64,000 bases of DNA from Candidatus Aalborgiella aggregata (GTDB lineage: Bacteria; Pseudomonadota; Gammaproteobacteria; Burkholderiales; Burkholderiaceae_C), in contig JADIYY010000001.1 in the NCBI GenBank assembly GCA_016705065.1, positions 496,001-560,000 of the forward strand. Direction: 5' to 3'. The position numbers and the translations under genes were made by a program. Every line of letters begins with the position of its first letter. Position 1 is the stretch's first letter. Below the pieces are notes generated by a model. It saw only the letters and a program-made list of their open reading frames with translations, had not been told where the DNA came from and did not search any database. Below, in pieces: positions 7,959 to 16,463 of this stretch.

Positions 7959-8307
7959 ATGGAAAATTTACCCTCATGCCCGGTGTGCGGCTTAGAAAAA
8001 CACTTACCAAGACGGCGACAACTTCATTTGCCCTGATTGCGGACATGAATGGCCAGTTGCTGAAACCAGTGACGAAGCTGATACCGATAAACCCATTGTG
8101 GACTCCAACGGCAACCTATTGGCCGATGGTGATGCGGTGATTTTGATCAAGGATTTGAAGGTCAAAGGTTCGTCCACCGTGCTGAAAAAAGGCACCAAAG
8201 TCAAAAGCATTCGGCTCGTCCCTGGCGGTTCTGACGGGCACGATGTGGACTGCAAATTGGATGCAGGCAGCTTCACATTGAAGTCCATTTACCTGAAAAA
8301 AGCCTGA
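7959..8307 (+). pseudogene. yjdM: YjdM/PhnA-family zinc-ribbon protein, frameshifted
   Basis: The two halves of a YjdM (formerly PhnA) protein are in different frames. The start at 7959 reads MENLPSCPVCGLE and then hits a stop about ten codons later. From about 8005 the other frame reads YQDGDNFICPDCGHEWPV and continues through GNLLADGDAVILIKDLKVKG to the stop at 8305-8307, the full C-terminal domain. Removing one A from the run AAAAA at 7996-8000 restores one 115-residue protein with both CxxC zinc pairs. The lesion may be a sequencing error, a real mutation or slippage. The stop overlaps the next gene's start by one base (TGATG). YjdM is no longer considered a phosphonate enzyme; its role is unclear. 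Confidence 0.85.
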
Positions 8308-9698
8308 TGAATCAAGAGCTTAAAAATTCTTCTGATTCATTAATTAACACATTGGTTGATAATAAAGATGCGTTGAACTTTCAGTCTTTGGGCTTGTGTG
8401 CAGAGATTTTAAAAGCCGTCAAATTGCAAGGCTTTGAGGTTCCGACTGAGATTCAGGTGAGTGCCATTCCAGCGGTGTTGGCTGGCAAAGATGTGCTGGG
8501 TGCTGCGCAAACTGGTTCGGGCAAAACGGCGGCATTTTGCGTGCCGCTGTTGCAGCAATGGTGGCTGGGTCAGCAAACCCAAAGCCGTGAACAGCGGCAA
8601 GGCAAGCGGTCAACCCGCGTGCTGATTTTGGTGCCCACACGCGAACTGGCCGCGCAAACTGGCGAAGTGATGCGCAGTTTGGCGCAACACTTGCCGGCGA
8701 AATTGAAAATTGCGGTTTTGTTTGGTGGCGTGTCCATCAACCCGCAAATGATGAATTTGCGCGGCGGTGCCGATGTGGTGGTGGCGACTCCTGGACGCTT
8801 GCTGGATTTGGTGAAACACAATGCTTTGAAGCTGGGCAGTGTCAGTACTTTGGTGTTGGACGAAGCCGACCGCTTGCTGGACATGGGCTTTACGGATGAA
8901 CTGAATGCTGTTTTGGCGTTGCTTCCCGCCAAAAGGCAAAACTTGTTTTTCTCTGCCACTTTCCCACAGGACGTACAAACTTTGGCCGATACGCTGCTGC
9001 AAAATGCGGTTCGCATTGAAGTGGCCAGCAGTCCAGAGACAGCGCCCATTATTTTGCAACGAGCCATTCAGGTGGACCCGAAACGCCGCACACAACTGCT
9101 GCGCAAGTTGGTAGAAGAAAGCGATTGGGAACAGGTATTGGTGTTCGTCGCCACCAAATATGCTGCAGAATTGGTAGCAACCAAGCTTTACAACGCGGGT
9201 ATGAACGCCGTGCCTTTCCACGGCGAGCTGAGCCAAGGCAACCGCACGCAAACGCTAGCAGACTTCAAAGCCAAAAAATGGCAAGTGGTGATTGCCACCG
9301 ACGTGGCGGCACGTGGTATTGATATTCCCAATTTAGATGCGGTGGTGAATTACGATTTGCCGCGTTCCAGCGTGGACTATATTCACCGCATTGGCCGCAC
9401 TGGCCGTGCGGGGCAAAGCGGCGTGGCAATCAGCTTTGTGAGCCAAGACACCGAAGCGCATTTCAGGCTGATAGAAAAACGCCAAGGTTTGAATTTGATT
9501 CGTGAACAGATTGAAGGCTTTGAGCCCGAAATTGTTTTAGCACCACTTAAATCAAAAGTCCCTACTGATGCTGCATCACAGTACAGTGAGGATGAAAAAT
9601 CACCCAACCATCCGAAAAACGGTGGGGTGAAAGGCAAACGCCCCAGCAAAAAAGACAAGCTCCGTGCCCTCGCTGCCAAGGGGCACGGACAGGGGTAA
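8307..9698 (+). CDS. DEAD-box RNA helicase, RhlE-like
   Basis: The 463-residue protein has the full DEAD-box set in order: F-x(n)-GF...PTEIQ (Q motif, residues 30-55), AQTGSGKTAAF (motif I), PTRELAAQ (Ia), TPGRLLD (Ib), VLDEADRLLDMGF (II), FFSATFP (III), and HRIGRTGRAGQSG (VI). The helicase core is followed by a short Lys-rich tail that may bind RNA (KGKRPSKKDK region). RhlE-type helicases act in ribosome assembly and RNA turnover. The N-terminal 22 residues are an extra Asn/Ser-rich leader. The start overlaps the frameshifted yjdM stop, which implies coupled translation. Confidence 0.9.
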   Translation: MNQELKNSSDSLINTLVDNKDALNFQSLGLCAEILKAVKLQGFEVPTEIQVSAIPAVLAGKDVLGAAQTGSGKTAAFCVPLLQQWWLGQQTQSREQRQGKRSTRVLILVPTRELAAQTGEVMRSLAQHLPAKLKIAVLFGGVSINPQMMNLRGGADVVVATPGRLLDLVKHNALKLGSVSTLVLDEADRLLDMGFTDELNAVLALLPAKRQNLFFSATFPQDVQTLADTLLQNAVRIEVASSPETAPIILQRAIQVDPKRRTQLLRKLVEESDWEQVLVFVATKYAAELVATKLYNAGMNAVPFHGELSQGNRTQTLADFKAKKWQVVIATDVAARGIDIPNLDAVVNYDLPRSSVDYIHRIGRTGRAGQSGVAISFVSQDTEAHFRLIEKRQGLNLIREQIEGFEPEIVLAPLKSKVPTDAASQYSEDEKSPNHPKNGGVKGKRPSKKDKLRALAAKGHGQG

Positions 9699-9713
9699 AG
9701 ATAAATTTGTCTT

Positions 9714-10751
9714 TTAGTTTGTAATGCCACGCATTTGAATGATGCCGCCCAACAATGCGGTGTCAGACTTGATGCGGGTAGCCAAACCTTCGGCTGTGGT
9801 GCCAGCTACTTGCCAGCCTTGGTTAAACAATTTTTGACGAATCTCGGGTGAACGGGCAATGTCGCTGGTCAAAGTGGCGAGTTTGTTCACGACGGCAGGT
9901 GGCAGGTTTTTCGGCCCTGCCAAGGCGTTCCAAATTTCCAAATTGAAACCGCGAATATCGGCTTCGGCCATGCTGGGCAAATCCGGTACCAAGGGGCTGC
10001 GACCGCTGGATGTGGTGCCAATGGCTTTGAGTTTGCCCGCCTTGATTTGCGCATTCGCCAAGCCGGGTGGCATCATGGACAGTTGCAATTGACCGCCCAG
10101 CATGGCGGTGGCAATTTGCGGGTAGCCCGCATACGGCACATGCAATGGGTCAATGCCCGCTTTGCCTTTCAACATTTCCATGCCAATGTGGCCGACTGTG
10201 CCCACGCCGGGAGAGCCGTAGTTCCACTTGTTACCCGCATTGCGTGCAGCTACAAAGAATTCTTTGGCGTTGTTACCAGGTGCATTTAGTGGCGCAACCA
10301 ACACCAAGGGCGAAACACCAATCAAGCTGATGGGCGCAAAGTCCGTCAAAGGGTCGTAAGACAATTTGGGATTCAACAGTTTGGCAATGGTCATATTGCC
10401 GTTGATCATCAAACCAATGGTGTGGTTGTCAGTGGCTTTGGCAACAAAATCGGCCGCGATGTTGCCACCAGCACCGACTTTGTTTTCAACAATCACGGGC
10501 TGACCTAAGGCTTTGGACAATGGCTCTGCCAAAGTGCGGGCGGTTAAATCAGGAGAAGAGCCAGCAGGAAAACCAACGATCAATTTGACGGTTTGTGTGG
10601 GCCAAGCCAGTGGTGCTGCTGGAGTGGGGTTAGCAGAGGGCTTTTTATTCGCCTGTGCAAATGCTGCCACAGGTGCAGCGAATACAGTGATGGCGAGCGC
10701 TAGGCTTGTGAGGCGGCGAAGTTTCAATGACGGCAAAGTAGGGCGAATCAA
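9714..10751 (-). CDS. Bug-family tripartite tricarboxylate receptor (periplasmic solute-binding protein)
   Basis: The 345-residue protein starts with TTG at 10751. I keep this start because CAGGAG lies six bases upstream and the next residues form a twin-positive signal peptide ([23 protein letters not shown]). The mature part has the Bug pattern: [19 protein letters not shown], then [18 protein letters not shown]. Such receptors bind small carboxylates for TctAB-type transporters and are very numerous in Burkholderiales. No transporter genes are nearby, so this is an orphan receptor and its ligand cannot be predicted. It converges with the helicase gene with a 15-base gap and is divergent from ispF. 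Confidence 0.9.
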   Translation of the reverse strand: MIRPTLPSLKLRRLTSLALAITVFAAPVAAFAQANKKPSANPTPAAPLAWPTQTVKLIVGFPAGSSPDLTARTLAEPLSKALGQPVIVENKVGAGGNIAADFVAKATDNHTIGLMINGNMTIAKLLNPKLSYDPLTDFAPISLIGVSPLVLVAPLNAPGNNAKEFFVAARNAGNKWNYGSPGVGTVGHIGMEMLKGKAGIDPLHVPYAGYPQIATAMLGGQLQLSMMPPGLANAQIKAGKLKAIGTTSSGRSPLVPDLPSMAEADIRGFNLEIWNALAGPKNLPPAVVNKLATLTSDIARSPEIRQKLFNQGWQVAGTTAEGLATRIKSDTALLGGIIQMRGITN

Positions 10752-10813
10752 AATATACTCCTGATAATGGTTGGCGATATCGCAATGACAAACGAAAGAT
10801 TGAGATTGATTCT

Positions 10814-11296
10814 ATGACAATTCGAATTGGTGAAGGCTGGGACGTGCATGCACTCGTTGCGGGGCGCAAGCTCATCATCGGTGGCGTGGAAATTCCGCAC
10901 AGCGTGGGGCTCTTGGGGCATTCCGATGCCGATGTGCTCTTGCACGCCATCACCGATGCGCTCTTGGGAGCTGCTGCATTGGGCGATATTGGCAAACACT
11001 TTCCAGACACCAGTGCAGATTTCAAAGACGCCGATTCCTGGCTGTTGCTGCAACGCACAGGGCAATTGCTAGCAAACAAAGGCTACAGCATTGGCAACAT
11101 TGATAGCACCGTGATCGCCCAAGCACCCAAACTCGCTCCCTATATCGACGCCATGCGTGCCCGCATTGCAGCCGCTTTGAGCATGGATGTGGCCGATGTC
11201 AACGTCAAAGCCAAAACCGCTGAAAAAATGGGACCCGTAGGCGAAGGCAAAAGCATGGAAGCGCGGGCTGTGGTGTTGATAACGTCTGCTTCTTAA
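10814..11296 (+). CDS. ispF: 2-C-methyl-D-erythritol 2,4-cyclodiphosphate synthase
   Basis: The 160-residue enzyme makes the cyclic diphosphate of the MEP isoprenoid pathway. The metal site motif D10-V-H12 is present in [11 protein letters not shown], with the third ligand in the [20 protein letters not shown] segment. The [12 protein letters not shown] loop and the C-terminal [19 protein letters not shown] segment match the family. The length is normal. ispD, its usual neighbour, is not adjacent; the next MEP gene in the window is dxr at about 47 kb. It is divergent from the Bug receptor gene. Confidence 0.95.
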   Translation: MTIRIGEGWDVHALVAGRKLIIGGVEIPHSVGLLGHSDADVLLHAITDALLGAAALGDIGKHFPDTSADFKDADSWLLLQRTGQLLANKGYSIGNIDSTVIAQAPKLAPYIDAMRARIAAALSMDVADVNVKAKTAEKMGPVGEGKSMEARAVVLITSAS

Positions 11297-11321
11297 ACAA
11301 CAATTTAAAAAGGTATTTGCC

Positions 11322-12329
11322 ATGAAAGCCATTGTTTGCACACGCTACGGCAAAACCGATGATGTGGTTGAACTGCGGGACATGCCCACACCTGTTGTGC
11401 AAGCCAACGATGTGTTGATCAAAGTGCATTGCGCCAGTTTGAATCCGATTGATTTCAAAATTCAGCAAGGCGCGATGAAAGCCATCATGAAGTTCAAATT
11501 CCCATTGGTCTTGGGCTTCGATGCATCGGGCGAAGTGGTGCAAGTGGGTGCGGATGTGAAGCAGTTCAAAGTAGGCGACTTGGTATTCTCGCGCGTTGCC
11601 AGCGATCGATTTGGCACGTTTGCTGAATTCGTCAGCGTGGATGAAAAATTGGTCGCTTTGAAACCTGCTGCATTGACGCATGCCAAGGCTGCTGCATTGC
11701 CTTTGGTATCACTGACTTCATGGCAAGCTTTGCACAGTATTGCGCAAGTCAAACTGGGTCAAAAAGTGCTGATTCACGCAGGTGCAGGCGGCATTGGCAG
11801 TATTGCCATACAAATCGCCAAACATTTGGGTGCATACGTTGCTACCACCACAAGTACTAAAAACGTCGAATTCGTGAAATCATTGGGTGCAGATAACGTG
11901 GTGGACTACAAAACAACAGCTTTTGAACAGGTTTTGCAAGGCTACGACATGGTATTTGAAACATTGGGTGGCGACAACTTGGCCAAATCGTTCAATGTGC
12001 TGAAGCCCGGTGGCATTGTGGTGTCGATTGTGGGTATACCCACCGCCGAATGGGGCAAAAAAGAGGGCTTACCGATTTATATTCAATGGTTACTGAGCCT
12101 GTTGAACATCAAGCCCAATCAAACAGCCAAGCGTTTGGGTGTGCGCTACGTACCGTTTTTGATGGAAGCCGATGGGCAACAGTTGGCGCACATTGGCAGT
12201 TTGGCAGCGCAAGGCATTATCAAACCCATCATAGATCGCACTTATCCGCTGGAACAAACCAAAGATGCCTTGCTGTACCTGCAAACCAGTCGCGCCACTG
12301 GCAAAATTATCATTGAAATTGGACTTTAG
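11322..12329 (+). CDS. Zinc-independent quinone oxidoreductase / NADP-dependent alcohol dehydrogenase family (MDR)
   Basis: The 335-residue protein is a medium-chain reductase. An N-terminal GroES-like domain contains VHCASLNPIDFKIQQG and FDASGEVVQVG. A Rossmann domain contains VLIHAGAGGIGSIAIQIAKH as its NADP-binding motif. The Cys and His ligands of the zinc-dependent enzymes are not evident, so a quinone- or enone-reductase role is likely. The C-terminus ends ATGKIIIEIGL. The last three codons and the TAG stop match the inner part of a repeat element (see 12316-12372), so the gene's end appears to be supplied by that element. A SD-like AAAAGG precedes the ATG. Confidence 0.87.
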   Translation: MKAIVCTRYGKTDDVVELRDMPTPVVQANDVLIKVHCASLNPIDFKIQQGAMKAIMKFKFPLVLGFDASGEVVQVGADVKQFKVGDLVFSRVASDRFGTFAEFVSVDEKLVALKPAALTHAKAAALPLVSLTSWQALHSIAQVKLGQKVLIHAGAGGIGSIAIQIAKHLGAYVATTTSTKNVEFVKSLGADNVVDYKTTAFEQVLQGYDMVFETLGGDNLAKSFNVLKPGGIVVSIVGIPTAEWGKKEGLPIYIQWLLSLLNIKPNQTAKRLGVRYVPFLMEADGQQLAHIGSLAAQGIIKPIIDRTYPLEQTKDALLYLQTSRATGKIIIEIGL

Positions 12330-12372
12330 ACGGCGTATTTATTGCCTATCGTGCTATTTAATTTATAGCAAA
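12316..12372 (-). repeat. Two-hairpin AT-rich repeat, copy 4, overlapping the oxidoreductase stop codon
   Basis: A reverse copy. It reads GAAATTGGACTTTAGACGGC, then GTATTTATTGCCTA, then GTGCTATTTAATTTATAGCA. The TAG of the usual CCTnTAGCCGGCGTA segment is the stop codon of the preceding gene. A second TTGCTATAA in the minus sense at about 12376-12385 covers the end of msrA. Confidence 0.85.
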
Positions 12373-12375
12373 TGA

Positions 12376-13101
12376 TTATAGCAATACAGGTTTTTCGCGG
12401 AACAGCTCTGGTAGCAGTGATTTGAATGTCACCAGTTTAGGTTTATCAAATTGCGCAATGTAGGCGTTGTTGGGGTTCTTGGCAGCAAAGTTTTGATGTG
12501 CTTCTTCAGCAGGGTAAAACCCCGTGCTTGCCAGCGGCGTCAGTTGTGTCACGATGGGTCTGGTGAACACTTCCAGTGAATCTACTTGCGCGATATAACG
12601 CTCGGTCAATTGACGTTGGTAGTCGTTGGCATAAAACACAGCCGAGCGATATTGTGGCCCTTCGTCGGGGTATTGGGCATTGCGCTGAGTGGGGTCATGG
12701 GCAACAGTCAAATACACGCGCAAGAGTTGCTCATAGCTGATTTGTTTGGGGTCATACACCACTTGCACCGCTTCAGCATGCCCTGTAGAACCGGTGGTGA
12801 CAAAGGTATATTGGGCATCTTTTTCCAGCCCACCTGCATAACCCGACACCGCGCTGATCACCCCTTGGGTGTGTTGAAAAACCGATTGCACGCCCCAGAA
12901 ACATCCGCCCGCAAACACGACCGACTGCGCACCATCTGTGGGTTCTTTGATTCCAGCTTTCACGATGCTGGATGCAGGAGGTAACGCTTGACTGAGTGTT
13001 TGCAACACATAACGATTGCTCAAATAGGTGGCCAATCCTGCACTGGCCAACAAGTACAAACTCAGGGCTATGACATTGAAGCGCGAAAATAGTTTTGGCA
13101 T
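12376..13101 (-). CDS. msrA: Peptide-methionine (S)-S-oxide reductase MsrA, membrane-anchored
   Basis: The 241-residue enzyme reduces the S-epimer of methionine sulfoxide in proteins. The catalytic Cys67 lies in VVFAGGCFWG, followed by VFQHTQGVISAVSGYAGG and the DPTQRNAQYPDEGPQYRSAVF segment. An N-terminal hydrophobic helix (about residues 9-27) with a following linker makes it longer than cytosolic MsrA and suggests a periplasm-facing, anchored or exported form. The substrate-side sequence YPAEEAHQNF is present. The final VLL codons and TAA stop contain a TTGCTATAA string identical to part of the repeat element, so the 3' end may also have been shaped by it. Confidence 0.92.
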   Translation of the reverse strand: MPKLFSRFNVIALSLYLLASAGLATYLSNRYVLQTLSQALPPASSIVKAGIKEPTDGAQSVVFAGGCFWGVQSVFQHTQGVISAVSGYAGGLEKDAQYTFVTTGSTGHAEAVQVVYDPKQISYEQLLRVYLTVAHDPTQRNAQYPDEGPQYRSAVFYANDYQRQLTERYIAQVDSLEVFTRPIVTQLTPLASTGFYPAEEAHQNFAAKNPNNAYIAQFDKPKLVTFKSLLPELFREKPVLL

Positions 13102-13170
13102 GGTCTTTCGAGTCGGTCAACTAGAAATAAGTTCAACCCAAGCCAAGTCGCGTACCAGTTGATCTGGTAT

Positions 13171-13566
13171 TTAATTGTTGAACAGACCCGTTTTGACCTT
13201 GACTTTCGATTCGCTCATTGAAAAGCGCTGTACCACGTTTGCACGATCAAACAATATAACCAGCTCTTTGCGCGTGCCGCTTTGGCTGCTGCCCAACCAA
13301 TTGACCACGGGAATGTAGTTCACCAGATCTGAAGTGACATTGTCAAATTCATAAGTCGAAATTTCCAAACCGCCATCCGTGAATGATGTACGCACGGGTG
13401 AGCCGAGCATTTTGCGCACTTCGGCTTTGGTAGTTTGCCCTTCGGTGAGTTTGCTGCCAATCGACACCTCGGTTTCTTTGCGCAAGGATTCATTACCTTT
13501 GCTGGCGCAGCCAGCCAAAGTCAGCAATGCCAAGAAACTGGCAGTAAGCAATAGGGAAGGTTTCAT
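13171..13566 (-). CDS. Small lipoprotein with BamE/OmlA-like (SmpA) domain
   Basis: The protein has 131 residues from the ATG at 13566 (a longer frame reaches 13791 but lacks a signal). The signal MKPSLLLTASFLALLTLAGC ends in lipobox LAGC with Cys20. The mature part begins with a Lys/Glu-rich stretch and then SKLTEGQTTKAEVRKMLGSP, the helix-turn pattern seen at the start of BamE/SmpA-type folds, followed by a beta-rich C-terminus. It is probably an outer-membrane or periplasmic lipoprotein. It is not BamE itself by sequence. It is divergent from the sensor kinase gene, with an 85-base gap. Confidence 0.75.
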   Translation of the reverse strand: MKPSLLLTASFLALLTLAGCASKGNESLRKETEVSIGSKLTEGQTTKAEVRKMLGSPVRTSFTDGGLEISTYEFDNVTSDLVNYIPVVNWLGSSQSGTRKELVILFDRANVVQRFSMSESKVKVKTGLFNN

Positions 13567-13651
13567 GGCGGACTCCTCAAACTTTAAGTGATTGTGTAGA
13601 TTTATTGTACGGTCAAGATATGAATTTGAACAGCAATGTAATATATGCCTT

Positions 13652-15166
13652 ATGCAGGATACACGAACTCGACTTAAAAATCGCTTAAGTTGGCTATTGC
13701 CATGGCTACTTGTGTCTTTGTTGGGAGTTGTGTGGATTGCAAGCCAAACGATTGATCGCCAGCGTGCCTTATTTGAAACCGATGCACGCATTGTGCACAG
13801 GTTGTTGAGCCAGCAAGTCGTTCAACACGATGCTATTCTTGCAACCTTGGCTTTGCTGCAGCCCGGTCACACGGGGGCGCAAACAGGCGAAGAGGCAACG
13901 CCAGAACAACGTTTGACGGCTTTGTACCCACATATTTTGACGGTTCAACGCCGTGACCGTGATGGCACTTGGTCAGACCCAGCACTGCAACAAGCCGAAA
14001 ACGTGTCACAGCAACAAAAACGAGCTGCCTTAGCGAAAGTAGACGTCACAAAAGGTCGCTACCAGCTGGTGTTGGCAGCGCAGCCAATGGCTTATGCACT
14101 GACCATCGATGTGCGCGGTATGGTACCTTGGGCTGATTGGCCTATGAAAGTGGACAGCAGTCCGGTACGTGTGGTGTTGGCACATGAAGGGCAGTCTTTT
14201 CTCATACAAAAGGGAGAAACAGATACGTTATCGACGCCAAGCTTGCTGGACTGGCAATTTAACTTTAGCAAGCATTTAGCAGCCGCAAGCCAGCCCTTTG
14301 ATGTGGTGGCTACGCAAACTTTCAAATGGCACCAATTGCCTTGGGTCTTGATGTTGTTGTGGCCTGTATTGGTAGCTGCTGTGCTCTACCTAATTTCATT
14401 TTTGCTGCGTCAACGCGATGCACGGCGACGCGCTGAAGAATTGCTGCGATTGGGGCAAGTGGCCAGACTCAACACCTTGGGTGAACTGGCGGCTGGTATG
14501 GCGCACGAGCTGAACCAACCGCTGACTGCCATGCTGGCCAACACCCAAGCTGCGCAGCGCATGCTGGCCGATTCGCCACCTGAATTGGAAACTGCGCAAC
14601 GCGCCATGACACAAGCCGTCGCACAGGCACGCCGAGCTTCTGAAGTGGTGGGGCGTTTGCGGCGTGCGGTTGAGCAACCTGAATCAGATCAAGGCACGCA
14701 AGCACTTGAACTGGGAGATGTGCTGCGTCGTGCTGTGTATTTGCTCGAGCCTGAGGCCAAACGTCTGGGCATTGTGATCAACATGCAAAGTGCCGAACCA
14801 GTCTGGGTGCTGGCTGATTCGGTAGCGTTGGACCAAATTGTTCACAACTTGTTGATGAACGCTTTTCAGGCTTTGGAAAGTTCAAACGCAGAGCCCAAAC
14901 GTTTGCAAATCAACACAGCTCAAAGCGGTCAATTTGGAGAACTCAGGGTGGCTGACAATGGGGCAGGTATTCCTGAAGATGTATTGCCACGCTTGTTTGA
15001 GCCATTTTTCTCGACACGCGAAGGCGGCCTGGGTTTGGGCTTGAGTCTGTGCGAAACATTGGCGCAAGGCATGGGTGGAGAAATCAGTGCGGGAAATCAA
15101 GCGACTGGTGGCGCTGAGTTCACGTTGAAATTGCCACTCTCCAAGCAGCAAACTCCATCAACATGA
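13652..15166 (+). CDS. Sensor histidine kinase, two membrane helices, FixL/DctB-like transmitter
   Basis: The 504-residue protein starts at the ATG at 13652 (MQDTRTRLKN). A first membrane helix spans about residues 13-31 and a second about 231-253, enclosing a periplasmic sensor region of about 200 residues that matches no domain I recognise. The transmitter has the H-box LGELAAGMAHELNQPLTAM with phosphorylated His285, an N-box (IVHNLLMNAFQAL), and G-boxes DNGAGIP and GGLGLGLSL. The gene overlaps the response regulator by four bases (ATGA), so they form one operon and a cognate pair. The next genes encode an exported haem-binding-family protein and an ankyrin protein, which may be input or output. 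Confidence 0.9.
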   Translation: MQDTRTRLKNRLSWLLPWLLVSLLGVVWIASQTIDRQRALFETDARIVHRLLSQQVVQHDAILATLALLQPGHTGAQTGEEATPEQRLTALYPHILTVQRRDRDGTWSDPALQQAENVSQQQKRAALAKVDVTKGRYQLVLAAQPMAYALTIDVRGMVPWADWPMKVDSSPVRVVLAHEGQSFLIQKGETDTLSTPSLLDWQFNFSKHLAAASQPFDVVATQTFKWHQLPWVLMLLWPVLVAAVLYLISFLLRQRDARRRAEELLRLGQVARLNTLGELAAGMAHELNQPLTAMLANTQAAQRMLADSPPELETAQRAMTQAVAQARRASEVVGRLRRAVEQPESDQGTQALELGDVLRRAVYLLEPEAKRLGIVINMQSAEPVWVLADSVALDQIVHNLLMNAFQALESSNAEPKRLQINTAQSGQFGELRVADNGAGIPEDVLPRLFEPFFSTREGGLGLGLSLCETLAQGMGGEISAGNQATGGAEFTLKLPLSKQQTPST

Positions 15167-15804
15167 GCATGAACACCGCCGTCACGCTGTCTCCAACCAT
15201 CCATTTGATTGATGACGATGCGGCAGTGCGCGAAGGCTTGTCTTTGTTGATCGGCACTGTCGGATTAAGGGTGCAAGCTTGGGACAACCCATTGCGCTTT
15301 TTGGCAGAATTTGACCGTCAATCCATTGGTGCGATTGTGCTGGATGTGCGCATGCCCGGTATCAGTGGTTTGACGGTGCTGGATGACTTGATCAAGCAGG
15401 GTGTGGATCAGCCTGTCATCATGCTCACCGGGCATGGCACGGTAGACATGTGCCGCCGCGCATTCAAATCAGGCGCTGCCGAATTTTTAGAAAAGCCGGT
15501 GAACGACGAAGCCTTGTTAGAGGCCCTGCAAAGCGCTGTGCGCCAGCATGTGCGTACACGTCAAAGCAAACACGCCGACCATGCGGCGCGCGAGCGCTAT
15601 GCGCAATTGTCTGAGCGCGAGCGCGAGGTGTTGGACTTCATTGTGGCGGGTTTAACCAACAAAGAAATTGGCCGTGCTTTGGACTTGTCACCTCGCACCG
15701 TTGAAACCCACCGCGCCAATTTGTTTGCCAAATTGCAAGCCGAGTCATTGGCGCAACTGATTCGACACTACGCCACGCTGGTGGACGAAGCCAGCAAATC
15801 CTAA
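15163..15804 (+). CDS. FixJ/NarL-type response regulator with LuxR HTH
   Basis: The 213-residue protein has a receiver domain (residues 12-125) with the acidic pocket D17-D18-D19 and the phosphorylated Asp61 in VLDVRMPG. The conserved Thr is in LTGHGTV and the Lys in LEKPV. The output domain at about residues 143-205 is a LuxR-type helix-turn-helix: LSEREREVLDFIVAGLTNKE then LSPRTVETHRANLFAKL. This is the FixJ/TodT style. It is encoded in the same operon as the kinase, and likely DNA targets are the CTACG repeats in the gap to the next gene. Confidence 0.92.
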   Translation: MSMNTAVTLSPTIHLIDDDAAVREGLSLLIGTVGLRVQAWDNPLRFLAEFDRQSIGAIVLDVRMPGISGLTVLDDLIKQGVDQPVIMLTGHGTVDMCRRAFKSGAAEFLEKPVNDEALLEALQSAVRQHVRTRQSKHADHAARERYAQLSEREREVLDFIVAGLTNKEIGRALDLSPRTVETHRANLFAKLQAESLAQLIRHYATLVDEASKS

Positions 15805-15823
15805 TTTACCCCAAGCAGTGGCT

Positions 15824-15857
15824 CTACGTCTCTTCGTCACTACGTAGTTCTACGCAG
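15824..15857. promoter_or_regulatory. Cluster of CTACG repeats, candidate response-regulator operator
   Basis: CTACGT at 15824, CTACGTAG at 15840 and CTACGCAG at 15850 stand in the 146-base gap between the response regulator and the HbpS-like gene, with CGTACG further on at about 15871. CTACGTAG is itself palindromic. The position upstream of the exported protein suggests control by the adjacent LuxR-type regulator; this is inference. Confidence 0.45.
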
Positions 15858-15950
15858 TCCAAAGCGTAACCGTACGAATGGTGCAAAGGTTTTGGTTTAT
15901 TTACAGTTCACTCACGGTTAATCGAACCGTTTAACTCACAGGAGAACCCC

Positions 15951-16442
15951 ATGAAAACCACTTTTAAAATTGCCGCATTAGCATTGTCATGCATCGCAAT
16001 GGCTACCCAAGCACAAGCCGTTCGCACCGAAAAAAACATGTCTTTAGAACTGGCTAACCAAATTGCCAGCGCCACCGTCGCAGCTTGCGCAGCAGGCGGC
16101 TACAACGTGGGTGTCGCGGTGGTTGACCGTGCTGGCGTGTTGCGCGCATTCCAAAGAGCTGACAATGCAGGTCCACACACTGTAGGTGCAGCCCAAGGCA
16201 AGGCGTACACATCGGCTTCTGCTAAAAATAACACCACAACCATGTTGGAAAACGTGCAGAAAAATCCGGGCGCTGCCACACTGGTGAACATCCCAGGCTT
16301 CTTGGTGTTGGGCGGTGGCGTGCCAGTTAAAGTGGGTAACGAGGTGATTGGCGCTGTGGGCGTTGGTGGTGCGCCAGGCGGTCATTTGGATGAGCAATGC
16401 GCCAATGCCGGTATCGACAAAGTGAAAGAATTGTTGAAATAA
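15951..16442 (+). CDS. Exported HbpS/GlcG (DUF336) family haem-binding-like protein
   Basis: The 163-residue protein has a signal peptide (residues 1-23, ending MATQAQA) and a complete DUF336 domain: LANQIASATVAACAAGGYNV, VGVAVVDRAGVLRAF, then a GAAQGKAYTSA segment, a GFLVLGGGVPV loop and the terminal GAVGVGGAPGGHLDEQCA. Family members include HbpS of Streptomyces, an extracellular haem-binding protein that modulates the SenS-SenR two-component system, and GlcG of glycolate operons. The position directly after a two-component system favours an HbpS-like accessory sensor or a regulated target. A strong SD (AGGAG at 15940-15944) precedes the ATG. Haem binding itself is not shown here. Confidence 0.85.
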   Translation: MKTTFKIAALALSCIAMATQAQAVRTEKNMSLELANQIASATVAACAAGGYNVGVAVVDRAGVLRAFQRADNAGPHTVGAAQGKAYTSASAKNNTTTMLENVQKNPGAATLVNIPGFLVLGGGVPVKVGNEVIGAVGVGGAPGGHLDEQCANAGIDKVKELLK

Positions 16443-16463
16443 CTTGATTGAAAAGAATCGGTC

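Noticed and set aside
7922..8140. Alternative 72-codon frame across the yjdM region
   Set aside because: Its residues match nothing, while the other two frames give the two halves of YjdM.
7959..8307. Programmed frameshift in yjdM
   Set aside because: The A run is short, no stimulating structure is obvious, and the family is not known to use frameshifting. A plain indel is simpler.
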